From Macrostomum hystrix (Eukaryota; Platyhelminthes; Macrostomidae), in the NCBI GenBank assembly GCA_950097015.1, contig CATNEN010000001.1, positions 21,133,501 to 21,197,500 on the forward strand: a DNA stretch of 64,000 bases. The letters are read 5' to 3'. The notes under the pieces are model-generated. The model had not been told where the DNA came from and ran no database searches. It worked only from the letters and a program-made list of their open reading frames with translations. Positions 53,451-64,000 of the stretch are shown here, in pieces (the first letter of the stretch is position 1; each line of letters opens with the position of its first letter). Both the position numbers and the translations under genes were made by a program.

Positions 53451-54440
53451 GTCACCCTGATTCCTCAGCTGAATAAATTAGAATATCACTAAATATTCGG
53501 CCAACTGCATAATAGAAAAATATCTGGAACAGGCTAATTAATCAATCAGATCAACTGATATAGTTGAGAATCAATAATTATTTTACAATGTAGCCCAATC
53601 CTTCAGAATCCAAGCTGTTCGTGTTCATTTTATTGACTAGCAAATCTAGTCATAGTACTCACATATGCTTTCCAAATATCCTCGTAAAGGTGAGCCCCTG
53701 ACTAGCATTGTCTGTCAAAGCATTTCTTTGACTGTAGAACTATCTATTATACTGGCTGATTATCATATGGCAATATTTGATGAATTGGCACTGGAACTGC
53801 AGGTACATTGTCAGAGCATGCTACTCACGAAGATTTTGAACCTCTTGATTCTAGAAAAATTTCTCTTTACAGACAAGATTTAGAATTCAGATAGGCGATT
53901 TGGTCTTCTATAATGGGGAGCAGAACAGTCCAGGTATTGCACAAGACTTGCATTGTGATGCAACATCCTTTGTCCAAAGGCTTGCCAAAACCTGTTAAGT
54001 CACCCAGCATTTGACCTATGGCACTGGAAACCCCATGGAGACTATCTATATTTTAATTCCCATGCTGGACATCTCAGCAACAAACACCTCACACATACGA
54101 GCATTGGTAGGGATAGTTAATTAGTTCGCTCCATTGCGAAACACTTTAGTCTTATTGCGTATTGACAACATTAGGGGAGCTGTGATAGAAGCTTCCCCAA
54201 TATTCCCCTATAAATGGAACTGCTGGATTTATTTGCCAATACTTTTGTGGACTCGAAAACGCTTGCGAAAGTTTAATTGTTTTGTTTGTGTTGAAAAAAT
54301 GTATTATTACTCAAGTAATAATTTTATGACTTCATTTGCTTGGCAACCAAATAACACATGCTCGTTGACACTGCTCACTTAAGAAGAGACACACTGGGAT
54401 ACTCAAATACGAGTATGTTGCTCGACCAACGCTGGCAATT
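53451..54440. other. Unique intergenic sequence
   Basis: A 72-codon open frame at 53665-53883 shows no family resemblance or splice support. I see no gene. Confidence 0.45.
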
Positions 54441-54444
54441 GTGA

Positions 54445-55650
54445 GGAGTTAATGACAAGATATGGGAGTGAATGGCAAGATATGGGAGTGAATTGGAAGA
54501 TATGGGAGTGAATGGCAAGATATGGGAGTGAATGACAAGATATGGGAGTGAATGACAAGATATAGGAGTGAATGGCAAGATATGGGAGTGAATGACAAGA
54601 TATGTGAGTGAATGGCAAGATATGAGAGTGAATGGCAAGATAAGGGTGTGAATAGCAAGATATGGGAGTGAATGGCAAGATATGGGAGTGAATGGCAAGA
54701 TTTAGGAGTGAATGGCAAGATATGGAGTGAATGGCAAGATATGGGAGTGAATGGCAAGATAAGGGTGTGAATAGCAAGATATGGGAGTGAATGGCAAGAT
54801 ATGGGAGTGAATAGCAAGATATGGGAGTGAATGGCAAGATGTGGGAGTGAATGGCAAGATATGGGAGTGAATGGCAAGATATGGGAGTGAATGGCAAGAT
54901 AAGGGTGTGAATAGCAAGATAAGGGTGTGAATGGCAAGATATGGGAGTGAATGGCAAGATATGGGAGTGAATGGCAAGATATGGGAGTGAATGACAAGAT
55001 ATGGGAGTGAATGGCAAGATATGGGAGTGAATGACAAGATAAGGGTGTGAATAGCAAGATAAGGGTGTGAATGGCAAGATATGGGAGTGAATGGCAAGAT
55101 ATGGGAGTGAATGGCAAGATATGGGAGTGAATGACAAGATATGGGAGTGAATGGAAAGATATGGGAGTGAATGGCAAGATATGGGAGTGAATGGCAAGAT
55201 ATGGGAGTGAATGGCAAGATATAGGAGTGAATGGCAAGATATGGGAGTGAATGACAAGATATAGGAGTGAATGGCAAGATATAGGAGTGAATGGCAAGAT
55301 ATAGGAGTGAATGGCAAGATAAGGGTGTGAATAGCAAGATATGGGAGTGAATGGAAAGATATGGGAGTGAATGACAAGATATAGGAGTGAATGGCAAGAT
55401 ATGGGAGTGAATGACAAGATATGGGAGTGAATGGCAAGATATGGGAGTGAATGGCTAGATATGGGAGTGAATGGCAAGATATGGGAGTGAATGGCAAGAT
55501 AAGGGAGTGAATGGCAAGATATGGGAGTGAATGGCAAGATATGGGAGTGAATGGCAAGATATGGGAGTGAATGGCAAGATATGGGAGTGAATGGCAAGAT
55601 ATGGGAGTGAATGGCAAGATATGGGAGTGAATGGCAAGATAAGGGAGTGA
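54445..55650 (+). repeat. 20-bp satellite
   Basis: About 60 copies of GGCAAGATATGGGAGTGAAT, with AGGGTGTGAATA and GACAAGATA variants. Because 20 bp cycles all frames without a stop on the minus strand, it yields open frames of 382 and 404 residues. These are artefacts. Confidence 0.98.
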
Positions 55651-56235
55651 ATCGTCTCTACAGGTTGATGCAGAATCAAGGGTAAAAATTACTCAAAGCC
55701 AGATTCAGGCAATATCCCAATTCTTGCTAGTTATCCCAGCCTTTCACTCGGTGAAGCTCGTTAGTGAGGATTTCACCCTGGACATGTTAGTGGGGGCTGG
55801 CAATTTCATGAAAAGTCATTAGCTCCATATCACAGTGCGGCAAATCTAAGCCACACCCACACAGTGTAGAGTGAGTGAGTCGTGTTTTCCCGGCCCAGAA
55901 CAAGACTGAAATCCGGGGCCTTGGGATGGCTGGCTAACAAAGCTCAGTTTGAGAATAGGGATCTCTCTTTTGTCCATCCCTTTACAAGACAGCTTACAAG
56001 CAAATTTCTGTCTTGTCGTGCTTGTCTTTAACAAGGCAGAGATTTGCTGGCTCGATGCAGGCTCCTCATTCTATAGGTAATGGACCTGCTTAATCTCTGT
56101 GGCTCATCTCCCCGCATTGGTCTTTGATTTCTGAATTTGCCCGCTTGCGTTGAAGAAATTTTATTTTCTACTGAGAAAAGTTTGGCGGCCCTGATAAGCT
56201 CGCTAAAAAAAGAAACAGAATCGGAGAAGTGCGGA
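55651..56235. other. Unique intergenic sequence
   Basis: No gene recognised. It precedes a purine-only array. Confidence 0.45.
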
Positions 56236-56239
56236 TCAG

Positions 56240-57030
56240 AGGATAAGAAATGGGAGAAGAGAGGAGGGAGGAGAGGGGAGAATAGAGGGGAGAAGAGAGG
56301 GGTGAAGAGAGGAGAGAAGAGAGGGGTGAAGAGAGGAGGGAGGAGAGGGAAGAAGAGAGGGGAGAAGAGAGGAGAGAAGAGAGGGGAGAAGAGAGGGGTG
56401 AAGAGAGGAGGGAGGAGAGGGAAGAAGAGAGGGGAGAAGAGAGGAGAGAAGAGAGGGGAGAAGAGAGGGGAGAAGAGAAGGAGAAGAGAGGAGAAGAGAG
56501 GGGAGAAGAGAGGGGAGAAGAGAGGAGAAGAGAGGGGAGAAGAGAGGGAGAAGAGAGGAGAAGAGAGGGAAGAAGAGAGGGGAGAAGAGAGGGGAGAAGA
56601 GAAGGAGAAGAGAGGGGAGAAGAGAGGGGAGAAGAGAGGGGAGAAGAGAGGGGAGAAGAGAGGGGAGAAGAGAGGAGAAGAGAGGGGAGAAGAGAGGAGA
56701 AGAGAAGGAGAAGAGAGGGGAGAAGAGAGGAGGGAGGAGATGGAAGAAGAGAGGGGAGAAGAGAGGGAGAAGATAGGGAAGAAGAGAAGAGGGAGAAGAG
56801 AGGGGAGAAGAGAGGGAGAAGATAGGGGAGAAGAGAAGAAGGAGAAGAGAGGGGAGAAGAGAGGGGAGAAGAGAGGAGAAGAGAGGGAGAAGAGAGGAGA
56901 AGAGAGGGAGAAGAGAGGAGAAGAGAGGGAAGAAGAGAGGAGGGAGGAGAGGGGAGAAGAGAGGGAGAAGATAGGGGAGAAGAGAGGAGGGAAAAGAGAG
57001 GGGAGAAGAGAGGGGAGAGGATGAAAGATT
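56240..57030 (+). repeat. About 12-bp homopurine minisatellite
   Basis: Roughly 790 bp almost purely A and G, built of AGAGGGGAGAAG with GAGGGAGG and AGGAGAAG variants. Such homopurine-homopyrimidine tracts can form triplexes. Both strands give long frames without biological meaning. Confidence 0.97.
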
Positions 57031-57645
57031 AAAGGGGAGAGAGGGTCAGCTAAAATTTTATAAATAATTTTACACGCAAAAAATGAAACAAGAATAAAAA
57101 TCAATTTCACAGCCATAGACATTGTAAACAGACATTAATCATAGAATTTCACGACCCGGGTCTCCATGGCACCAACTATGTTATTGCTATTTCGATTACG
57201 GAAGTGACCAGTGGAGATGAATCCATAAAAATTTCAAGGTTTTATTAAAACACAATAAATGAAATCAGAATAGCTTATGAAAATAATTTCCTTCCCTTTT
57301 TTCTGACTTGGGAATGTAAACATTGTAAACATTAAAATAAACATTTTTATCCACTTTGAGAGTTTTGTTTACTTTGAGCACAGCAAGATCATAACTCGGC
57401 GACTAATAATATATTCATGAGAGATCCATTATTCAATCACATTTTCTGTTCACTGATTCTGTTCTGTGAGTGGATGGAACACGTGTTCATGAATTCCAAA
57501 GCGGTGCACAAGAAATCACCTTAAGTATCAGACACTTTAAGGAACTCACATATAAACACGGCTGATTGGCAACTGAGAGCAGTCACCTGTCTCACCTGTC
57601 ATCTCTCCTCTTATCTCATCTTCTGCTTCCTTATCTCATCTTCTG
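57031..57645. other. Unique intergenic sequence
   Basis: AT-rich. It contains one copy (57111-57132) of a 22-bp sequence that recurs exactly at 58489-58510. No gene is seen. Confidence 0.5.
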
Positions 57646-57649
57646 CTTC

Positions 57650-58440
57650 CTTATCTCACCCTCTCCCTCACTGTCTCACCCTCTCCCTCACTGTCCACCC
57701 TCTCCCTCACTGTCTCCCTCTCCCTCACTGTCTACCCTCTCCCTCACTGTCTCCCCTCTCCCTCACTGTCTCCCCTCTCCCTCACTGTCTACCCTCTCCC
57801 TCATTGTCCACCCTCTCCCACTCTGTCTCCCCTCTCCCTCACTGTCTACCCTCTCCCTCACTGTCTCCCTCTCCCTCACTGTCTACCCTCTCCCTCACTG
57901 TCTCCCCTCTCCCTCACTGCCCACCCTCTCCCTCACTGTCTACACTCTCCCTCACTGTCCACCCCCTCCCTCACTGTCTACCCTCTTCCTCACTGTCTAC
58001 CCTCTCCCTCACTGTCTACCCTCTCCCTCACTGTCCACCCCCTCCCTCACTGTCTCCCCTCTCCCTCACTGCCCACCCTCTCCCTCACTGTCTACACTCT
58101 CCCTCAGTGTCTACCCTCTCCCTCACTGTCTACCCTCTTCCTCACTGTCTACCCTCTCCCTCACTGTCTACCCTCTCCCTCACTGCCCACCCTCTCCCTC
58201 ACTGTCTACACTCTCCCTCACTGTCCACCCCCTCCCTCACTGTCTACCCTCTTCCTCACTGTCTACCCTCTCCCTCACTGTCTACCCTCTCCCTCACTGT
58301 CCACCCCCTCCCTCACTGTCTCCCCTCTCCCTCACTGCCCACCCTCTCCCTCACTGTCTACACTCTCCCTCAGTGTCTACCCTCTCCCTCACTGTCTACC
58401 CTCTGCCTCACTGTCTCCCCTCTCCCTCACTGACACTGTC
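57650..58440 (-). repeat. 19-bp minisatellite, reverse complement of the RDL-like intron 6 unit
   Basis: About 41 copies of CTCTCCCTCACTGTCTACC. Its reverse complement is the GGTAGACAGTGAGGGAGAG unit of 29405-30112. Variants CACTGCC, CCCCCTCC and CTCTTCC recur in blocks. Confidence 0.97.
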
Positions 58441-58510
58441 TACCCTCTCGTTCTTTCCCTCTGCTGTCTCCATAACTTTCCATCTCAGAGCCATAGACAT
58501 TGTAAACAGA

Positions 58511-59005
58511 TAGCTGGTTGCATATGAATACAATTCGAAACTTTAAATAACTAGAGAATCCAATTTCTGAAAAAATCTTTCCTGGAGCAGAAAAAAGTAT
58601 GAGCTGTACAAAGTATAGATCTTTGTTTAGTTTTGTTGAAGCCTTTATATATTATTCCATATACATTATATTTGCCGATGTTAATCCTATTTTCAAATAA
58701 TAAATCGACCATCCAAAGCGGCAAATCCGTTTTTACATGAAGAAAAATAGGAAACTTGAGTTGCCATGGACATTGTTCTACAAACGAATCATTCGCATCC
58801 CTAATGCATAATTGAGAATTCGACTCAGTGGATGAAAGCTTTGAGGATTATAAACAAAAGCTGGATACCCGAGATGGAATTCTTCATGAATTTATTTGTT
58901 TAGGAATCGATTTAGGAATATGATGGTAGCTTATCAAATATAGCACTGGAGTCTAATTTTTTTACAATCATTTAGAATAATTACATAAAATGGTCAGAAC
59001 TTTAT
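58511..59005. other. Unique intergenic sequence
   Basis: AT-rich. No gene or repeat is recognised. Confidence 0.5.
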
Positions 59006-59009
59006 AAGG

Positions 59010-59365
59010 ATGAGGCATCGGGTGAGATAAGGATGGGATAAGGATGAGATAAAGATGAGATTAGGATGAGATTAGGATGAGATGGAGGTGAGATAAGGGT
59101 GAGATTTGGATGAGATTAGGATTAGAGAAGGATGAGATAATGATGAGATTAGTTGAGATAAGGATTAGAGAAGGATGAGATTAGGATGAGAAAAAGGATG
59201 AGATAAGGATCAGATAAGGATGAGATGGAGGTGAGTTAAGGGTGAGATTAGTTGGAGGTAAGGATGAGATTGAGATGAGATAATGATGAGATTAAAAGGA
59301 GATAAGGATTAGAGAAGGGTGAGATAAGGATGAGATTAGGATGCGATGAGGATGAGATTCGTAGG
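59010..59365 (+). repeat. About 11-bp minisatellite upstream of the Iroquois gene
   Basis: Roughly 30 irregular units of AAGGATGAGAT, with TTAGGATGAGA and GGAGGTGAGAT variants. Confidence 0.9.
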
Positions 59366-59685
59366 AATATGGTGAGCAGATTGAGCGTTTTCCAGGGCTG
59401 TCATCGAACTCAAGCTCCGAGCGGGCAACTGACCAATGACTGAGTCTACCAGCCGCCTACCTCGGACATCTCGGAGCGCAGCCAATGAGAATCGACCTAA
59501 ACTGCTCAGCGAGGCAAGTCAGCCACCCAGCAACCCCAAGCATGAAGTCAGATTGGGAAGACTGATTTAATTCGCGCGCATTTTGAGCTGAGGATAGTTT
59601 GTCCGCCTCGAAATCCCAATTTGTCTGAGTTGCTATTGTGACCAATTAACTGGAAAGAGTCACTCCAGTTTCTGAGCAGGCAAAA

Positions 59686-60524
59686 ATGCAGCCCTACTCG
59701 CCAAGCAGCTACTCAACTGGAGGCTCAGTGATCGGCGGTCAGCAACTGTCCAGCACCCTAGCGGAATCTGAGGTGAGTCACAGGCGCATTGCTCTGAGAC
59801 TTCTGTTTCGCGTTGAGCCATGGAGAGATTGAGCTCAGGGGATAGGAAATATTGACCCGAAATGGGAAAGGGGAAGGAATAGGAAGAAGAGTAAGAATAG
59901 GGGGTAGAAGGGTAAGAATAGGGAGAAGGGTAAGAATAGGGGGTAGAAGGGTAAGAATAGGGAGAAGGGTAAGAATAGGGAGAAGGGTGAGAATAGGGAG
60001 AAGAGTAAGAATAGGGGGAGAAGGGTAATAATAGGGGGAGAAGGGTAATAATAGGGGGAGAAGGGTAATAATAGGGGGAGAAGGGTAAGAATAGGGAGAA
60101 GAGTAAGAATGGGGGGTAGAAGGGTAAGAATAGGGAAGAATGGGGAGAATCGAGTAAGAATAGGGAGAAGGGTAAGTAAGGGGAGAAGGGTGAGAATGGC
60201 TAAAGGATAAGAGCTGGGACAAATCCCAAATCCCATTCATTCATTACAAATCCCTTTGCAGAGATCCCCGTCTCACTCAGTCGAGCAGCAGACGGTCTCC
60301 GCGTACGCGGACGGTCACCAGCTGATGAACTTCTACGCTCCCTACGCAGCCGCAGCTCAGCATCATCAGCAGGTCATGAGCAGCACCAACAGGTTGCTAA
60401 GCAGCCTCCATGACTCAGCTGCTGCTGCTGCTGCTGCCCAGGGGGTCTATCAGGCCGCTTATCCTGCGGGCCTGTCCGCGCACTGGAGACCAAGCCAGAG
60501 TGCCTATGCTCAGACTCAGGCTCA

Positions 60525-60559
<35 letters not shown>

Positions 60560-61879
60560 CAGGTGCAATGATTGGCTATGAAGCCAGCACAGCAGCCTCA
60601 TGGCATGCCGCATACGGACAGTATGCCAACAAGTGAGCGAATGATTCTTCACTTCTCTTCACCAACAATTATCCCTAAATCCATGCTTTATCCAATTATC
60701 TACCTACATTAATCCCATTCATTCCCACCTCACGAATACTATTCTCTCTCACTGAATTTTATCCCACAAATCCATCAGTCATCCCACTCTTTCCCACCTA
60801 TGTTTATTTAACAAATTCCTCACTAATCCCTATCAGTTACTACCTACTTTTATCCCACAAATCCCTCCCATATCTTATTTATTTTATCCCAAAATATCCC
60901 ATTTATCTGATCATTTAATCTCATTCAGTTTTATCATTAAGCAAGTTCCCGTCGACATTTCCCAGTTCGATCCACGACCTGAACGGGCAGCGCCGGAAGA
61001 ACGCCACTCGGGAAAGCACGGCCACTCTGAAAGCCTGGCTGGGTGAGCACAAGAGCAATCCCTACCCAACCAAGGGTGAGAAGATCATGCTCGCCATCAT
61101 CACCAAGATGACGCTGACTCAGGTCTCCACCTGGTTCGCCAACGCCAGACGCCGGTTAAAGAAGGAGAACAAGATGACCTGGAATGAGCGACACTCCGAC
61201 GAGGCCGAGGAGGAGGAGGTCGAAGATGAGGACGAGAATGAGAATGAGCAGGCCGGCACTGTCTGCGGTGAGACGGGGGTGGGCTGTGTGGGCTGACTGG
61301 CTGGCCGAAAAAATACACTCAGCATTTTATCTAGTGAGCTGTGCTTATATTGAGTTTAAGGAAGACTTTGTGGAAGAGTTTGAGGATGAAAGAGCAGAGA
61401 GTGAAATGACATTCCTTAAAAACTGAAATGCCACTGCTCCGCATCTTCCAGCTGGCAGACGTTCAACTTCAACTGCCCCCACGGCAGCAGGCAGCTATCG
61501 CTCGCGCACCCCCCTGCCGGAGGACCAGTATGACAGACCCAGGATCTGGTCGCTGGCCTACACAGCCGCCTCAATTAACTCCGGTGAGCATACATGTACT
61601 TTAACATTCGGACATTGTGCTCAGATGGCAATTCTCACTTCCTCACCTCCTTACTCAACTACTCAAATGGTTTTACCTGACAGGCGCACCGACAGCTCAC
61701 TCATCAGCTGGCACTGTGGCCGCTGCCGCAGCCGCCGCTGCAGCTGCTGCAGTTGCTGCCGCCGCCTCTCAGTACCAAGCTGCTCCGCCTCCGGCCCTGT
61801 ACCATCAGCAGCAGCAGCAGCATTTAGAGCATCAGCAGCACCAGAACCTGCAACAGCACCAGCTTCATTCTCACCAACT

Positions 61880-61924
<45 letters not shown>

Positions 61925-62024
61925 TCATCTGCCACCACCATTAATGGACTGTACTGGAAACCATCCAGGACTTCAGGACTGCTCCTTACACAGCCTGCCG
62001 CTTCAGCAGAGAACCATCAACTGA
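59686..62024 (+). CDS. Iroquois-class TALE homeobox transcription factor
   Basis: Exons 59686-59772, 60262-60632, 60966-61267, 61452-61583 and 61684-62024 join in phase to 410 residues. Iroquois/IRX proteins are nuclear DNA-binding regulators of regional patterning. The homeodomain (about residues 158-220) runs [20 protein letters not shown], then the TALE insertion NPYPTKGEK and the recognition helix [20 protein letters not shown]. It is almost identical to animal IRX and is followed by KMTW and an acidic region, as in the family. Exon 4 encodes [11 protein letters not shown], the conserved IWSLA motif. Polyalanine and polyglutamine runs lie in exons 2 and 5. I do not identify the C-terminal IRO box with confidence. 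A potential acceptor (GAGCAG) ends 6 nt before the ATG. The stop codon falls at the edge of a (CTGA) microsatellite. AATAAA lies at 62527. Confidence 0.96.
59875..60205 (+). repeat. 18-bp minisatellite in Iroquois intron 1
   Basis: About 18 units of GAAGGGTAAGAATAGGGA with GGGGTA and TAATAATAGG variants. Most carry GGGTAAGAA, which resembles a GTAAGA 5' splice site in the transcript sense. The real donor is GAG|GTGAGT at 59772. Confidence 0.95.
60633..60965 (+). other. Iroquois intron 2
   Basis: Donor CCAACAA|GTGAGC, acceptor ATTTCCCAG. It is pyrimidine-rich with loose AATCCC/ATCCCAC words but no clear tandem array. Confidence 0.7.
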
Positions 62025-62142
62025 CTGACTGACTGACTGACTGACTGACTGACTGACTGACTGACTGACTGACTGACTGACTGACTGACTGACTGACTGA
62101 CTGACTGACTGACTGACTGACTGACTGACTGACTGACTGACT
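62019..62142 (+). repeat. (CTGA)n microsatellite starting at the Iroquois stop codon
   Basis: About 30 perfect CTGA units. The coding frame ends ...ATC AAC TGA, with the stop formed by the first unit. A 4-bp repeat containing TGA puts stops in every frame, so length changes cannot extend the protein. Confidence 0.97.
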
Positions 62143-63420
62143 GAAGAACTAATTATCTGTTTGTCTAGTTAGATCGTAACTGTCTGCATATCCCACCTGT
62201 ACTAATTGGCTCACAAACATGGTTATAAGTTTACATTTTGCAGGTACACATGCAGAAGTCAATAATTACAAATATTAAAAATGACGTAAAACAAACTTGT
62301 TCATTAATTTAAGCCATTTCCAAGATTCCAAGCTTGTAGAAATCTTTAAATAATGCTTTGCTTTTTAAGACAAGCCACAATGACCTAGTAGACAAATTTA
62401 TAGCAAATAATTTGTTTGTCTAAAGTTGCCTGTAAAACCCGGAAAATTTCTTTTTCGCTTTTGTATGATTTCAACGTTAAATTGTCATTGTGCGTCCTTC
62501 TGCCTGTCCTACCGAGGTGAACAAGAAATAAAAATAGCTTCATAATGAATTTGCTCATTCGAGCAAATTTGCTCATAATGAACATGCCTATTTTTTCCGT
62601 TAATTCAAACCAACTAACAAAAACTTTAATTAGCAATAGTATAGGTATTATGTGTTAAATAGTCTTATAATTGTGAAACACGTGCTCAAAAAACGATTTT
62701 AAATTTTCACAGAATTCTACACAGCTTATTGACTGAATAGAAGCTTAAGTTGAATGTCAAGCTTTCCTTTATTAAAGTTTTTAGTGGCCACCTTATAATG
62801 AGCAGCATTAGTTGACTGACGGATCAAATCAGGAAGTCGTCAAAAGATTGTGTGACAGCTGCTGCTGCTGCTGCTGCCGCTGTGACTGGCTCCGGCACGA
62901 CAGCCAATTCAGCCTGGTAGCAATGCTGTTTAAGATTTTCAATTTACATTAGCTAGGAGAGGTGCTAGCGGTGCATTGATTAGTGTGCTCAAATTACCAC
63001 TCAACATGAGCTCAAGTGCCTGAGCTGATGGTCAAGTGCCGTGTTATTAATTATTAACAATAGTTAGCATACTTGAAGAACACTTTACTCAAAATTTGAT
63101 TCTGATTCTCATTGTTATTGACTGAAATTGCGATAATGAAGCCTTAACTATCGACACAATGCATTTCCGGTGCAATGGCCTGGCACAGAGTACCGAATTC
63201 ATTCCAAGCAATTTACAGTTTGCTAGGACTGACCATCGCATACTACATCTACTTACTCACGCGGCACACTGCATTTTGTGAGTACTTCACTCTTTTCCCA
63301 TCCCCTTCATAGACTATCGATTCAATGAGACACCATGTGACTTGACTTCCCCATAGCTGTTATCTGTGCATGCCCAGCAACACTTCCCGCTTTTCCCTAC
63401 CCCTCCCTTTCACTCCCCCT
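62143..63420. other. Iroquois 3' UTR and AT-rich flank
   Basis: AATAAA at 62527-62532. A short CTG run (GCTGCTGCTGCTGCTGCCG) lies near 62860. No further gene is recognised. Confidence 0.5.
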
Positions 63421-63424
63421 GTCC

Positions 63425-63840
63425 CTTTCACTCTCTCCCTGTCACTCTCTCCCTGTCACTCTCTCCCTGTCACTCTCTCCCTGTCACTCTCTCCCTGTCA
63501 CTCTCTCCCTGTCACTCTCTCCCTGTCACTCTCTCCCTGTCACTCTCTCCCTGTCACCCTCTCCCTGTCACTCTCTCCCTGTCACTCTCTCCCTGTCACT
63601 CTCTCCCTGTCACTCTCTCCCTGTCACTCTCTCCCTGTCACTCTCTCCCTGTCACTCTCTCCCTGTCACTCTCTCCCTGTCACTCTCTCCCTGTCACTCT
63701 CTCCCTGTCACTCTCTCCCTGTCACTCTCTCCCTGTCACTCTCTCCCTGTCACTCTCTCCCTGTCACTCTCTCCCTGTCACTCTCTCCCTGTCACTCTCT
63801 CCCTGTCACTCTCTCCCTGTCACTCTCTCCCTGTCACTCT
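63425..63840 (+). repeat. 14-bp minisatellite at the right edge
   Basis: About 29 nearly identical copies of TCTCTCCCTGTCAC, with one CACCCTCTC variant. The remaining 160 bases to the window end are unique. Confidence 0.98.
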
Positions 63841-64000
63841 GTCCTTGGCCCTCTGTCCTTATCACTCTTTCTCACTCACTCTGTCTCTTATCACCTTCTC
63901 ATTCTATCAAAGTGCGCTTTACTTCAATTTTATTTCAGTCACTCAATAATTTCTCCTATCTCTTCAACTTTGCCCGATCTCAACCTAACCCACATTATTA

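Noticed and set aside
53665-53883. 72-residue plus-strand frame
   Set aside because: Isolated, AT-rich, no recognisable motif or splice sites around it.
54403-55679. Open frames of 404, 382 and 231 residues on the minus strand
   Set aside because: They are pure translation of the 20-bp satellite in different frames. A repeat whose length is not a multiple of 3 and which lacks stops stays open in all frames. No start context, domain or splice support.
56028-57122. 364-residue Ser/Leu/Phe/Pro frame and the antisense 295-residue Lys/Arg/Glu frame
   Set aside because: Both strands of a homopurine array. Low complexity and no flanking gene structure.
57566-58513. 315-residue plus-strand frame resembling a repetitive secreted protein
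   Set aside because: It is the 19-bp minisatellite, seen in inverse orientation inside an intron at 29405-30112, so not coding.

Overview
The window is animal nuclear DNA. Genes are split by GT-AG introns, exons are GC-rich and introns AT-rich or repetitive, and about a third of the 64 kb (my estimate, about 21-22 kb) is tandem minisatellite. Gene content is bilaterian: a TALE/Iroquois homeobox gene, an RDL-type GABA-gated chloride-channel gene, PHAX, PWP2, ADF/cofilin and an SLC39 transporter. Every gene has an AG acceptor-like site 2-40 nt before its ATG with no evident upstream exon. That fits an invertebrate using spliced-leader trans-splicing, such as a flatworm, but I cannot name the species from sequence alone.

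Layout. 1-1745: AT-rich flank with a cluster of the palindrome TAGGCCTA. 1746-4374 (+): PHAX, 3 exons, with different minisatellites filling its two introns. 5105-6330: 32-bp satellite. 6485-11590 (+): PWP2, 4 exons, with a tRNA-SINE pair in intron 1, a likely solo LTR in intron 2 and dispersed repeats in intron 3. 12201-12611 (+): cofilin in one coding exon. 13349-14936 (-): a ZIP transporter with unusual metal-site motifs. 15898-50155 (+): an RDL-like receptor of 9 exons over 34 kb. The last exon, carrying M4, lies 18 kb from the exon carrying M2-M3. 59686-62024 (+): Iroquois homeobox gene, 5 exons.

Two genes on the minus strand lie inside introns of the receptor gene. One, at 26000-27163 in intron 4, encodes 255 residues of unknown function. 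The other, at 34994-45928 in intron 8, encodes about 3054 residues: a signal peptide, four diverged tandem modules of roughly 600-720 residues with Thr/Pro linkers, a SEA-like segment, one membrane span and a cytoplasmic tail. I do not recognise this protein family, and it is the strongest candidate here for something undescribed. All exon joins given were checked by hand for reading phase and close in frame.

Several minisatellite units look like splice sites in the sense of the gene they occupy. Examples are an exact CAG|GTGAG donor repeated dozens of times in the giant gene's first intron, GGGTAAGAA repeated in the Iroquois intron 1, and TCTGCAG acceptor-like units upstream of PWP2. In PHAX intron 2 the real acceptor is the last, mutated unit of a minisatellite. 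50-59 kb and 62-64 kb hold only satellites and unique non-coding sequence as far as I can see.
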